A DNA stretch of 64,000 nt, taken from Streptomyces sp. DT2A-34. GTDB lineage: Bacteria > Actinomycetota > Actinomycetes > Streptomycetales > Streptomycetaceae. Below the pieces are notes generated by a model. That model saw only the letters and a program-made list of their open reading frames with translations. It had not been told where the DNA came from and did no database searches. The translations under genes and the position numbers were made by a program. Positions 27,547 to 36,658 of the stretch are shown here, piece by piece. Where the stretch lies: positions 3,948,001 through 4,012,000 of the forward strand of contig NZ_JASTWJ010000001.1 in NCBI RefSeq assembly GCF_030499515.1, in the 5' to 3' direction. The first letter of the stretch is position 1. Each line of letters opens with the position of its first letter.

Positions 27547-28636
27547 GACGTCCACGGAAGGCACGGGCACGATCGAGGCGCTCTCGCTCGTCCCCAAGGC
27601 CGAGGCACGCCAGTCCATGAAGGACTTCAAGTCCGATCAGGAAGTGCGCTGGTGCCCCGGTTGCGGTGACTACGCGATCCTCGCCGCGGTCCAGGGCTTC
27701 ATGCCGGAGCTGGGCCTGGCCAAGGAGAACATCGTCTTCGTCTCGGGCATCGGCTGTTCGTCCCGCTTCCCGTACTACATGAACACGTACGGCATGCACT
27801 CCATCCACGGCCGCGCCCCCGCGATCGCGACGGGCTTGGCGACGTCGCGGCGCGACCTGAGCGTGTGGGTGGTGACCGGTGACGGCGACGCGCTGTCGAT
27901 CGGGGGCAACCACCTGATCCACGCGCTGCGGCGCAACGTCAACCTCAAGATCCTGCTGTTCAACAACCGGATCTACGGCCTGACGAAGGGCCAGTACTCG
28001 CCCACCTCCGAGGTCGGCAAGATCACCAAGTCGACGCCGATGGGCTCCCTGGACGCGCCCTTCAACCCGGTGTCGCTGGCGATCGGCGCGGAGGCGTCCT
28101 TCGCGGCGCGCACGGTGGACTCCGACCGCAAGCACCTGACCCAGGTCCTGCGCGAGGCGTCCGCCCACCAGGGGACGGCGCTGATCGAGATCTACCAGAA
28201 CTGCAACATCTTCAACGACGGCGCCTTCGAGGCCCTCAAGACTGCATCCAATTCAAAGACGGGGCAGCAGGCGGAGGAGGCGGTAATCCGGCTGGAGCAC
28301 GGGCAGCCGATCCGCTTCGGCACGGACGGGGCGCGCGGCGTCGTACGGGATGCGCAGACCGGTGACCTGAAGGTCGTCACCGTGACGCCGGAGAACGAGT
28401 CGCAGATCCTGATCCACGACGCCCACTCCACGTCCCCGACCACGGCCTTCGCCCTCTCCCGCCTGGCCGACCCGGACACCCTGCACCACACACCGATCGG
28501 CGTGTTCCGCTCGGTGGAGCGCCCGGTGTACGACACCCAGATGTCCGACCAGCTGGACACGGCGATCGAGCAGAACGGCAAGGGGGATCTGGCGGCGCTG
28601 CTGGCGGGTGGGGACACCTGGACAGTGGTGGGCTGA
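27539..28636 (+). CDS. korB: 2-oxoacid:ferredoxin oxidoreductase, beta subunit (KorB)
   Basis: A 365-residue TPP- and 4Fe-4S-binding subunit. The N-terminal RWCPGCGDYAIL and GIGCSSRFPYY supply cluster cysteines. The TPP motif runs from GDGDALSIGGNHLIHALRRN to LLFNNRIYGLTKGQYSPTS. The product EIYQNCNIFNDGAF is typical of KorB. It is translationally coupled to korA and followed by a perfect palindromic terminator. The 2-oxoglutarate specificity is inferred from overall likeness to the actinobacterial KorAB. Confidence 0.95.
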   Translation: MAETSTEGTGTIEALSLVPKAEARQSMKDFKSDQEVRWCPGCGDYAILAAVQGFMPELGLAKENIVFVSGIGCSSRFPYYMNTYGMHSIHGRAPAIATGLATSRRDLSVWVVTGDGDALSIGGNHLIHALRRNVNLKILLFNNRIYGLTKGQYSPTSEVGKITKSTPMGSLDAPFNPVSLAIGAEASFAARTVDSDRKHLTQVLREASAHQGTALIEIYQNCNIFNDGAFEALKTASNSKTGQQAEEAVIRLEHGQPIRFGTDGARGVVRDAQTGDLKVVTVTPENESQILIHDAHSTSPTTAFALSRLADPDTLHHTPIGVFRSVERPVYDTQMSDQLDTAIEQNGKGDLAALLAGGDTWTVVG

Positions 28637-28658
28637 CCGGCGCGTTCGGAACGCGGTT

Positions 28659-28690
28659 GAGGGCCCGGTGCCGTACGGCACCGGGCCCTC
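28659..28690. terminator. perfect palindromic bidirectional terminator
   Basis: A 32-nt perfect palindrome (arm GAGGGCCCGGTGCCGT) between the convergent korB and HxlR-family genes. The central GTAC would form the loop. Confidence 0.9.
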
Positions 28691-28694
28691 ACCT

Positions 28695-29078
28695 TCAGGT
28701 ACGGGATTCGGCCTTGCGCATGTCGTACGCCTCGCGCGCCTTCTGCACCTCCCCCATCCGCTCACTGGTCCACAGCGCCAGCCCCCGTACCTGCTGCGCC
28801 GCCTCGCGGCCCAGGTCGGTCAGGGAGTAGTCGACCCTCGGAGGGATCACCGGCTTCGCGTCGCGGTGGACCAGGCCGTCGCGTTCCAGGGTCTGGAGGG
28901 TCTGGGTGAGCATCTTCTCGCTGACCCGGCCGATCGCGCGGCGCAGTTCGCCGAAGCGGTAGGGGCGTTCCAGGAGTTCGATCAGGACGAGGACGCCCCA
29001 GCGGCTGGTGACGTGCTCCAGGACCAGGCGGTAGGGGCACATCTCCTCACCGTTGCTCACACCGTTACTTACTGCCAT
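28695..29078 (-). CDS. HxlR-family transcriptional regulator (YtfH-like)
   Basis: A 127-residue winged-helix regulator. CPYRLVLEHVTSRWGVLVLI places one conserved Cys at the start of the DNA-binding domain, as in redox/electrophile-sensing HxlR proteins; FGELRRAIGRVSEKMLTQTL is the recognition region and PPRVDYSLTDLG the wing. It is divergent from a QorB-like quinone oxidoreductase gene, the same arrangement as ytfH/qorB in enterobacteria. It probably senses quinones or reactive electrophiles and represses the shared intergenic region. Confidence 0.9.
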   Translation of the reverse strand: MAVSNGVSNGEEMCPYRLVLEHVTSRWGVLVLIELLERPYRFGELRRAIGRVSEKMLTQTLQTLERDGLVHRDAKPVIPPRVDYSLTDLGREAAQQVRGLALWTSERMGEVQKAREAYDMRKAESRT

Positions 29079-29081
29079 GCC

Positions 29082-29106
29082 AGTACCTTACTTCAAAGTG
29101 GGTACT
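29082..29106. promoter_or_regulatory. putative HxlR operator
   Basis: Inverted repeat AGTACC...GGTACT with an inner ACTT-CA-AAGT dyad, lying between the divergent HxlR and QorB-like genes and reaching within 4 bp of the HxlR start. Symmetry and position fit the regulator's own binding site. Confidence 0.65.
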
Positions 29107-29165
29107 TTCGCTAAGTTAGCGCCTCCCGTAGGGTTAGTGCCAACGCACCCCACAAGGAGTTCTTC

Positions 29166-30020
29166 ATGAGCATCGTCGTCACCGGAGCCACCGGGAACCT
29201 GGGCCGCCACGTCGTGGAGCAGCTACTGGAGAAGGTTCCGGCCGACCAGGTCACCGCCGTCGTCCGCAGCCCCGAGAAGGCCGCCGACCTGGCCGAGCGC
29301 GGCGTGAAGATCGCGGTCGCCGACTACAACACCCCCGACACCTTCGGCACGCTGTTCGCGGCCGGCGACAAGGTCCTGCTCATATCCGGCAGCGAGGTCG
29401 GCAACGACCGCGTCGGCCAGCACCAGGTCGTCATCAACGCCGCCAAGACCGCCGGCGTCGCACTCCTCGCCTACACCAGCGCCCCCGGCAGCCTCACGGC
29501 CGCGCTCGCCGACGACCACCGCGGCACCGAGAAGGCGCTCCTGGCGTCCGGCCTGCCGTACGTGCTGCTGCGCAACGGCTGGTACCACGAGAACTACACC
29601 GAGAACCTCGCCCCGGTCCTTCAGTACAACGCCGTCACCCACGCCGCCGGCGAGGGTCGCGTCTCCTCCGCCTCCCGAGCCGACTACGCGGCCGCCGCCG
29701 TGGCCGTACTGACCGGCGAGGGGCACGAGAACAAGACGTACGAGCTGGGCGGCGACGTCGCTTGGAGCTTCGCCGAGTACGCCGCCGAGCTGAGCCGGCA
29801 GAGCGGCCAGGAGATCGCCAACAACGCCGTCTCCGCCGAGGACCTCGTCGGCATCCTGACCGGCGCCGGGCTGCCCGAGCCGCTCCCCGCGATCCTGGCC
29901 GGTGTGGACACCAGCATCGAGAAGGGCGAGCTGGTCGTCGACAGCGGGGACCTGTCCCGCCTGGCCGGCCGTCCGACCACGCCCATCGCCGACGCGATCG
30001 CGGCCGCGGTCAAGGGCTGA
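29166..30020 (+). CDS. NAD(P)H:quinone oxidoreductase, QorB/NmrA-like
   Basis: A 284-residue Rossmann protein beginning MSIVVTGATGNLGRHVVEQL, with the GATGNLG NADPH loop. LLAYTSAPGS, YVLLRNGWYHENY and YELGGDVAWSFAEYA match the QorB (YtfG) / NmrA-like quinone oxidoreductase subgroup. It reduces quinones using NADPH and limits quinone stress. An AAGGAG ribosome-binding site precedes the ATG. It is divergent from the HxlR regulator, and a long hairpin follows it. Confidence 0.9.
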   Translation: MSIVVTGATGNLGRHVVEQLLEKVPADQVTAVVRSPEKAADLAERGVKIAVADYNTPDTFGTLFAAGDKVLLISGSEVGNDRVGQHQVVINAAKTAGVALLAYTSAPGSLTAALADDHRGTEKALLASGLPYVLLRNGWYHENYTENLAPVLQYNAVTHAAGEGRVSSASRADYAAAAVAVLTGEGHENKTYELGGDVAWSFAEYAAELSRQSGQEIANNAVSAEDLVGILTGAGLPEPLPAILAGVDTSIEKGELVVDSGDLSRLAGRPTTPIADAIAAAVKG

Positions 30021-30072
30021 GCTCCACCGGGAGCACCCTGCGCGCTCCGCCCCGCGCACCTCGCGCACTCCA

Positions 30073-30120
30073 CCCCCGCCTGTCATGACCGTATAGCGAT
30101 ACGGGCATGACACGCGGGGG
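30073..30120. terminator. long inverted repeat, probable terminator
   Basis: Arms of about 22 nt with a few mismatches (CCCCCGC...TGTCATG...CCGTAT against ATACGG...CATGACA...GCGGGGG) around an AGCG loop. It lies 52 bases past the QorB-like stop and 68 bases before the RarD start, so it may also affect the RarD leader. Confidence 0.65.
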
Positions 30121-30187
30121 CGTTCGGCGTTACCTTCGTGCGAGCCGTCGTAAGAGCACGGCCGGGTGAGGGCATGAAGGAGGGGCC

Positions 30188-31141
30188 GTGACGGGGAAGT
30201 CGGGCGGTGAGCGGCACATAGGAGTGCTGAACGGCTTCGCGGCGTACGGGATGTGGGGGCTCGTTCCCCTCTTCTGGCCCCTGCTGAAGCCCGCCGGAGC
30301 GGTCGAGATCCTCGCCCACCGGATGGCCTGGTCCCTCGTCTTCGTGGCGATCGCGCTGGTCTTCGTGCGGCGCTGGGCCTGGGCGGGTGAGCTGATACGG
30401 CAACCGCGGCGACTGGCGCTCGTCGCCGTGGCCGCAGGCGTGATCACCGTCAACTGGGGCCTCTACATCTGGTCCGTGAACACGGGCCATGTCGTCGAGG
30501 CCTCCCTCGGGTACTTCATCAATCCGCTCGTCACCATCGCGATCGGCGTGCTGCTGCTGAAGGAGCGGCTGCGGCCGGTGCAGTGGGCGGCGGTCGGGGT
30601 CGGCTTCGCGGCCGTGGTCGTGCTGACCGTCGGGTACGGGCGGCCCCCGTGGATCTCTCTCGTCCTCGCCTTCTCCTTCGCCACGTACGGGCTGGTGAAG
30701 AAGAAGGTCAATCTCGGCGGGGTCGAGTCGCTGGCCGCGGAGACCGCGATCCAGTTCCTGCCCGCCGTGGCGTATCTGGCGTGGCTGACGGTGCGCGGGG
30801 AGTCGACGTTCACGTCGCAGGGGCCCGGGCATGTGGCGCTGCTCGCGGCCACCGGCATCGTCACCGCGCTGCCGCTCGTCTGCTTCGGCGCGGCCGCGAT
30901 ACGGGTGCCGTTGTCGACGCTGGGGCTGCTGCAGTACCTGGCGCCGGTCTTCCAGTTCCTGCTCGGCATCCTGTACTTCCACGAGGCGATGCCGGCCGAG
31001 CGGTGGGCCGGGTTCGCGCTGGTGTGGCTGGCGTTGACGTTGCTCACGGCGGACGCGTGGCGCGCGGCGCGGCGCTTGCGGGCCGCCGAGGTCAAAGTGC
31101 CGCGGGTTGAGAAGCCGACGTCCGCTGCGGTGGACGCTTGA
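30188..31141 (+). CDS. rarD: RarD-type EamA drug/metabolite transporter
   Basis: A 317-residue, ten-helix membrane protein with two EamA halves. GVLNGFAAYGMWGLVPLFWPLLKP at the N-terminus and SVNTGHVVEASLGYFINPLVTI in the middle are hallmarks of RarD. PLSTLGLLQYLAPVFQFLLG and ILYFHEAM belong to the second half. The GTG at 30188 sits right after GAAGGAGGGGCC. The substrate is unknown; E. coli RarD was tied to chloramphenicol sensitivity. A dispersed intergenic repeat with a hairpin begins at the stop codon. Confidence 0.92.
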   Translation: MTGKSGGERHIGVLNGFAAYGMWGLVPLFWPLLKPAGAVEILAHRMAWSLVFVAIALVFVRRWAWAGELIRQPRRLALVAVAAGVITVNWGLYIWSVNTGHVVEASLGYFINPLVTIAIGVLLLKERLRPVQWAAVGVGFAAVVVLTVGYGRPPWISLVLAFSFATYGLVKKKVNLGGVESLAAETAIQFLPAVAYLAWLTVRGESTFTSQGPGHVALLAATGIVTALPLVCFGAAAIRVPLSTLGLLQYLAPVFQFLLGILYFHEAMPAERWAGFALVWLALTLLTADAWRAARRLRAAEVKVPRVEKPTSAAVDA

Positions 31142-31142
31142 T

Positions 31143-31217
31143 CTGGGGGCTGCCGCCCCCAGACCCCCGCTTCGGCCCTGAACGGGCCTCGTCCTCAAAC
31201 GCCGGACGGGCTGATAT
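31143..31217. repeat. dispersed intergenic repeat, copy A (with terminator-like hairpin)
   Basis: About 75 bp that match, inverted, the segment 41252-41328 (shared cores AACGGGCCTCGTCCTCAAAC and GCCGGACGGGCTGA). The proximal part is a perfect 8-bp hairpin (CTGGGGGC with GCCCCCAG, 31143-31162) directly after rarD. Similar sequences recur between genes in many Streptomyces genomes. Confidence 0.85.
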
Positions 31218-31274
31218 GTACCAACCGGCGTTTCCCCGTTGCGGCCCCCTCCCCCACCCCATATGAGTGGTCCC

Positions 31275-31751
31275 ATGACTCAGGCACCCGGCACCACACC
31301 ACCCCCCCTCCACTGGAAGCTCGTCATCGACTCCGCCAACCCCCAGTCGCAGGCCGACTTCTGGGCCGCAGCGCTGCACTACGAGGTCGAGGACAACAAC
31401 GCCCTCATCGAGCGGCTGCTGGAGCTCGGCGCGGTGCCGCGGGAGGCCGTCGTCGAGTTCCACGCCCGCCTGGCCTTCCGGGATCTGGTGGCCGTACGGC
31501 ATCCGGACGACCCCTACGACCCGGACAGCGGAACCGGGCGGGGGCGGCGGCTGCTGTTCCAGCGCGTGCCGGAGGCGAAGACCGTCAAGAACCGGCTCCA
31601 TCTCGATCTGCACGCGCCGGCCGGGGAGCGGGAGCGGGAGGTCGAACGGCTGGAGGCGCTGGGAGCTAGCGTGCTGCGGCAGGTGAAGGAGCCGGGCGGG
31701 GAGTGGGTGGTGATGGCGGATCCGGAGGGGAACGAGTTCTGCGTGCAGTGA
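31275..31751 (+). CDS. VOC-family (glyoxalase-like) protein
   Basis: A 158-residue protein with the vicinal-oxygen-chelate fold: WKLVIDSANPQSQADFWAAAL at the start of the first module, KNRLHLDLHAPAGEREREVERLEALGA and WVVMADPEGNEFCVQ at the end of the second. The terminal DPEGNEFC motif is typical of glyoxalase-like domain proteins of this size in actinobacteria. No substrate can be assigned. The ATG at 31275 is preferred to an ATG four codons upstream, whose leader lacks any purine-rich site. Confidence 0.85.
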   Translation: MTQAPGTTPPPLHWKLVIDSANPQSQADFWAAALHYEVEDNNALIERLLELGAVPREAVVEFHARLAFRDLVAVRHPDDPYDPDSGTGRGRRLLFQRVPEAKTVKNRLHLDLHAPAGEREREVERLEALGASVLRQVKEPGGEWVVMADPEGNEFCVQ

Positions 31752-31857
31752 CTGGGGACAGCGACTGGGGGCAGGGACTGGGGGGCAGTGAATGCGTGCA
31801 GTGACAGGCACGCAGGGTTTTCCCTATGCGAACTCCGCGTCCGAATAGAACTCTTGA

Positions 31858-32907
<1,050 letters not shown>

Positions 32908-32919
32908 CACACGACATCG

Positions 32920-34398
32920 TCAACTGGCGGGCGGCTCGGCCGACTTGGCGGCTCGGGCGGTGAGGCGGTCCATGCGGGCGCGGGCCGACTCCAGCTCCTC
33001 GATGTCCTCGGCGGCCGGACCGCCCTCGGCTGTGAGCTCGGTCCACAGGCCGAGCAGATCCCGGCCCAGGCCGAGCCCCTGCGCGGGATCCCGCACGGCC
33101 CGCCAGGCCGTGGCCGCGCCCTGGAGACTGCTGTACGCCGCCTCCGCGTCGCGGGTGTGGTGGTGGGCCCGGGCCACGGCCAGGGAGAGGCCGAACGCGT
33201 GCACCGGGTCGCCGGCCAGGTAGGCGGCGTACGCGGCGAGTTCGCGCATCCGGAGCACCTCGGCATGCGCCGATCCCAGCACCGCGGACGCCTCCGCCAC
33301 GGTCCGCTCCGCAAGCTCCGCAGCCTCCGCCGTCCGCCCCGCCGCCACGGCCTCGTTGATCCGCGCCAACGGTTCCGCGAAGGGCGAGTCGTCGGCGGTG
33401 GTGGGCGCCCCGTCACCAAGGACGGCTTCGGCGACGGCGTCGAAGCCGCGGGGTGGGGTGGGCTTGGGGTCGGGGTCGGGGTGGGAGACGAAGATGGGCT
33501 CGGGTTCGTCGGCTTGCGGTACGACGGTGGGTGGTACGGCGGTTCGCGGCGGGTCGGTCTGCGGTACTGCGGTTCGCGGCGGGTCGGTCTGCGGTACTGC
33601 GGTTCGCGGCGGGTCGGTCTGCGGTACTGCGGTTCGCGGCGGGTCGGTCTGCGGTACTGCGGTTCGCGGCGGGTCGGTCTGCGGTACGGCGGTTCGCGGC
33701 GGGTCGGTCTGCGGTACGGCGGTTCGCGGCGGGTCGGTCTGCGGTACGGCGGTCGGCAGCGGCCTCGCGTCCATCAGGGGCGGTGGGCCGAACTCCCCCA
33801 GCGGCGGCACGACCGCGCCGGGCACGGCGTCCCGCACCGGCTCGGGCAGCGCGCGCAACCGGAACGTGGGCGAGGCGTCCTGCACAGCGCTTGGCAGGGG
33901 GCGTAGGACATGCGTGGGTTTGTCCCGGTACGGTGTCGCGCCCGGGGCGGGTGGCGCGGACGAGACGGAGGGCGCGGAGGGCGCGGGCGGCTCCGCAGGC
34001 AGCCGTACGGCATCTCCCGGCGCCGTAGGCTCCCCAGGCGCTCCAGGCGCTCCTGGCGCTCCCTGAACCCCGGGCGGAGCCGTCCGTACGGGCTCGGCGG
34101 TGAAGTGGCTGGATCCGTCCGCGTCCACCCGCAGCGGGACGACGTAACCGATGCGCTCGTCGTGGACCGTGGCGTGCACGGCGTGTCCGGCAGCGAGGGC
34201 GATGCGCTGGAGGTGGGTGAGGACGGCCTGCTGGATCTCCTGGCCCGGGGCCGCGGTGACGGGGGTGCCGCCGATCGACGCGCCGCCGGCGCCCGGACCG
34301 ACGGCGGGGACGCGCACGTCGATCGGCGCTGCCGCTGGGGCCGCCGAGGCCGCGGCGCGTTTCTGTTCCCGCTTCTTCGCGCGGCTCAGTAGAGACAT
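32920..34398 (-). CDS. TPR-like protein with seven identical decapeptide repeats
   Basis: A 492-residue protein of unknown function. The N-terminus is Lys/Arg/Ala-rich ([18 protein letters not shown]). A conserved segment follows ([21 protein letters not shown] and [20 protein letters not shown]), then a Pro-rich region containing seven copies of [10 protein letters not shown]. The C-terminal 170 residues are helical repeats ([40 protein letters not shown]) similar to tetratricopeptide motifs. It is divergent from a P-loop-like gene 246 bp away and convergent with the aminopeptidase gene. There is no signal peptide or membrane helix, so it is probably a cytoplasmic scaffold. Confidence 0.8.
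   Translation of the reverse strand: MSLLSRAKKREQKRAAASAAPAAAPIDVRVPAVGPGAGGASIGGTPVTAAPGQEIQQAVLTHLQRIALAAGHAVHATVHDERIGYVVPLRVDADGSSHFTAEPVRTAPPGVQGAPGAPGAPGEPTAPGDAVRLPAEPPAPSAPSVSSAPPAPGATPYRDKPTHVLRPLPSAVQDASPTFRLRALPEPVRDAVPGAVVPPLGEFGPPPLMDARPLPTAVPQTDPPRTAVPQTDPPRTAVPQTDPPRTAVPQTDPPRTAVPQTDPPRTAVPQTDPPRTAVPQTDPPRTAVPPTVVPQADEPEPIFVSHPDPDPKPTPPRGFDAVAEAVLGDGAPTTADDSPFAEPLARINEAVAAGRTAEAAELAERTVAEASAVLGSAHAEVLRMRELAAYAAYLAGDPVHAFGLSLAVARAHHHTRDAEAAYSSLQGAATAWRAVRDPAQGLGLGRDLLGLWTELTAEGGPAAEDIEELESARARMDRLTARAAKSAEPPAS
33541..33750. repeat. seven tandem 30-bp units in the repeat-protein gene
   Basis: Units begin GGTTCGCGGCGGGTCGGTCT and end GGTACTGC (first four) or GGTACGGC (last three); otherwise identical. 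They encode [10 protein letters not shown]. Near-identity of codons shows recent expansion, so copy number is likely to vary between strains. Confidence 0.97.
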
Positions 34399-34457
34399 CG
34401 CTTCCCTGACGTCGAGGTCCGGCCGTCCGGCCGGACACGTACTTCGGACACGTCCTG

Positions 34458-34511
34458 CATGTCGTACACGTCATACACGTCGTGCACGTCGTGCACGTCG
34501 TGCACGTACTG
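34458..34511. repeat. six tandem 9-bp units upstream of the repeat-protein gene
   Basis: CACGTCGTG-type 9-mers in tandem (three exact copies at 34476-34502, three variants around them) in the 246-bp gap between divergent genes, about 60-110 bp upstream of the repeat-protein start. Overlapping GTGCAC palindromes make this a possible multi-site regulator-binding region. Confidence 0.85.
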
Positions 34512-34644
34512 TCGAGTCTCTCCGGCCGCGCGCGGCGCGGACGTCACCGTGGCGTCACAGACTCGTTCCAGGAGCTTGTGCCACGTCACAGCGTTCTCAT
34601 GCCGGACGCGAAGATCAGTGGCGTGACGAGGGAGGAGTGCGGGC

Positions 34645-35163
34645 ATGCGGACTGACATGCACGTGCAGCAGGGGCGGCCGGAACCGGGGCCGGAGATCTG
34701 GATCCGCGGGCCCGTGGCCCTGCCGGAAGAATCGCCGCCGCCCTCCCCTTCCGCCACCGCGCCCCGCCGCTTTTCCTGGATCGGCACGCACGGCGGGGCG
34801 GGTGTCTCCACGCTCGCCGCGGTGTACGGCGGTCACGACTGCGGGCGTGCCTGGCCCGGGCCCGCAGATCCGCCGTCGGTGCTGCTGGTCGCCCGTACAC
34901 ATGCGGCCGGGCTGGCCGCCGCCCTGAACGCCCTTGGGGTCTTCCGGCGCGGTGAGGCTCCGCACGGGATCGATCTCGATGCCGTCGTTCTCGTCGCGGA
35001 CGCGCCGGGGCGGCTTCCGCGGCCGCTCACCGAGCGCGTCAAGGTGATCGAATCGGTCATCGACGTGTACCGGGTGCCATGGGTGCCCGCGTGGCGGCTC
35101 GGCCACCTGAGCGGAGAGCCGCCTCGGGAGACCGCGGCGTTGGCACGGCTGAACGGGCGCTGA
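34645..35163 (+). CDS. P-loop-like protein of unknown function (DUF6668-like)
   Basis: A 172-residue protein. After a Pro-rich leader comes FSWIGTHGGAGVSTLAAVYG, which resembles the deviant Walker A of MinD/ParA-like ATPases but has Val-Ser where Lys-Ser/Thr is expected. VLLVARTHAAGLAAALNAL, LDAVVLVADAPGRLPRPLTE and a C-terminal VPWVPAWRLGHL complete the pattern. This resembles small Streptomyces proteins sometimes encoded near conjugation-type or secretion genes. Without the Lys it may bind but not hydrolyse nucleotide. It is divergent from the decapeptide-repeat protein and perhaps works with it. Confidence 0.6.
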   Translation: MRTDMHVQQGRPEPGPEIWIRGPVALPEESPPPSPSATAPRRFSWIGTHGGAGVSTLAAVYGGHDCGRAWPGPADPPSVLLVARTHAAGLAAALNALGVFRRGEAPHGIDLDAVVLVADAPGRLPRPLTERVKVIESVIDVYRVPWVPAWRLGHLSGEPPRETAALARLNGR

Positions 35164-35227
35164 CCAGGCACTGACCGCGCGCCGACCGGGCGCTTCCGCC
35201 GAGTGCGGCCTGACTGACAATCACCCC

Positions 35228-36469
35228 ATGACACCCGCCACCGGCTCCGTCCCTGATCCCGGCTCCGTCCCTGATTCCGGCTCCGTCCCTGATTCCGGGC
35301 CCGGGACTCTCCCTCCGTCCGCCGTGGATATCGCCTCAGCCGTCCGCTCGCGGACCCTGCGTGCCGTCGATGTCGTCACGTCGGCGCTCGAACGGATCGA
35401 GCGGGCCGATCCCGTCCTGTGCGCCTTCATCGAGGTGTGGGGCGAAGAGGCGCTTCAGCGGGCCTGCGAGGTGGACACACGAGTCGGCGCGGGTGAGCGG
35501 CTGCCGTTGGCCGGCGTGCCGATCGGGGTCAAGGGGCGGCATGGGCTGCGTGCGGCGGGTCCGCTGCTCGCGGCGGGGTGCGTGGCGGTGGGGGCGACAT
35601 CCGTGCCGGGGCCGGGAACTCCCTGGCAGACCTGGGGACTTGGCCGGTACGGCCGTACGGTCAACCCTTGGCGGTACGACCGCACGCCGGGCGGCTCCTC
35701 CGCCGGTTCCGCGGCGGCGGTGGCGGCAGGGCTGGTTCCGCTTGCGACCGGGAGCGACGGGGCCGGGTCGGTGCGGATTCCGGCGGCGTGGTGCGGGGTC
35801 GTCGGGCTGAAGGCAGGCAACGGGCGGTTGCCGTCGACCGACCGTACGGGGCTCATGGCGCCGGGGGTGCTGGCGCGGTCCGCGGAGGATGCGGCGGCGT
35901 ACTGGGCAGTCGTGTCGGGGGCAGACCGGGCAGCGGCGCCGGGGGACGGGACGGACACGGACGGGGTGCCCGGCGAGTACGACGCCCCGACCGCCGTATG
36001 GTCCCCCGACCTCGGCTTCGACTCCCCCGACCCGGACGTCGTCGCCGTCGCCCACTCCGCGGCCGTACGGCTCGCCGAGGCCGGTGCGATACGACTCGTG
36101 CGCCCACCGACTCGGCTCCGCCTCGACGACCCTGCCCCCGCATGGCTCACCCTGCGAACCCCGGGCGCCGACCTGGCACCGGCCCACCGTATCCGGGCCG
36201 CGAACGACAGACGCCTGGCCGCCCTCTTCTCCGGCGTGCGGCTGCTGTTGACGCCGACCGCCCCGACCCCGCCGCACGGCCACGAAGGCCCCGGCGAGCG
36301 GTACTCCACCGCGCTCACCTGGGCGTTCAACGTGAGCGGGCATCCGGCGATCAGCATCCCGGCGGGGTTCGGGCCCGACGGGTGTCCGGTCGGGCTGCAG
36401 GTGGTGGCCACGCATGGGCAGGAGGGGGCACTGCTGGATGTGGCGCGGGCGGCGGAGACGTGCGACTGA
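35228..36469 (+). CDS. amidase-signature family hydrolase
   Basis: A 413-residue amidase. The catalytic Lys is in GVPIGVKGRHGL; the Ser-rich signature is TPGGSSAGSAAAVAAGLVPL with the cis-Ser, and the nucleophile Ser is in SDGAGSVRIPAAWCG. C-terminal FNVSGHPAISIPAGFGPDGC matches the family. The N-terminus contains a short repeat (PDSGSVPDSG) outside the catalytic fold. Several regions are shorter than in GatA, so it is a stand-alone amidase rather than the tRNA amidotransferase subunit. The substrate is unknown. Confidence 0.9.
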   Translation: MTPATGSVPDPGSVPDSGSVPDSGPGTLPPSAVDIASAVRSRTLRAVDVVTSALERIERADPVLCAFIEVWGEEALQRACEVDTRVGAGERLPLAGVPIGVKGRHGLRAAGPLLAAGCVAVGATSVPGPGTPWQTWGLGRYGRTVNPWRYDRTPGGSSAGSAAAVAAGLVPLATGSDGAGSVRIPAAWCGVVGLKAGNGRLPSTDRTGLMAPGVLARSAEDAAAYWAVVSGADRAAAPGDGTDTDGVPGEYDAPTAVWSPDLGFDSPDPDVVAVAHSAAVRLAEAGAIRLVRPPTRLRLDDPAPAWLTLRTPGADLAPAHRIRAANDRRLAALFSGVRLLLTPTAPTPPHGHEGPGERYSTALTWAFNVSGHPAISIPAGFGPDGCPVGLQVVATHGQEGALLDVARAAETCD

Positions 36470-36475
36470 GTCGGC

Positions 36476-36592
36476 GGGCCCTGGAGAGGAGACGGCGGGC
36501 CCTGGGCAGGATGCAGCGCCCCCTGGACAGGAGGCAGCGACCCCTGGACAGGGGACAGCGACCCCTGGACAGGGGACAGCGGCCCCTGGACA
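36476..36592. repeat. array of 21-bp units containing 14-bp palindromes
   Basis: Five full units (36476, 36497, 36518, 36539, 36560) and a partial sixth, consensus GACCCCTGGACAGGGGACAGC. Units 4 and 5 are identical and each holds the perfect palindrome CCCCTGGACAGGGG. The array begins 6 bp after the amidase stop and ends in the -35 region of the next gene. Confidence 0.95.
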
Positions 36593-36614
36593 TATACCTG
36601 CGTGCGCATATAAT
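36587..36614 (+). promoter_or_regulatory. sigma-70-type promoter of the flavoprotein gene
   Basis: TGGACA (36587-36592), 16-bp spacer, TATAAT (36609-36614), with start codon 45 bp further on. The -10 is flanked by a CGTGC/GCACG dyad (36601-36605 with 36615-36619), and the -35 is formed by the last unit of the 21-bp repeat array. This is an unusually consensus-like promoter for a Streptomyces gene. Confidence 0.7.
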
Positions 36615-36658
36615 GCACGTGCGAGTAATTGCCGCACGCCGACCATCTGGGGGATCTC

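Noticed and set aside
33541..33750. Regular 30-bp repeats resembling a CRISPR array
   Set aside because: Units abut without spacers, lie in frame in a coding region and no cas genes are near.
36476..36592. 21-bp repeats as a small CRISPR or coding repeat
   Set aside because: No spacers; both strands give low-complexity peptides without a proper start; position points to regulation.
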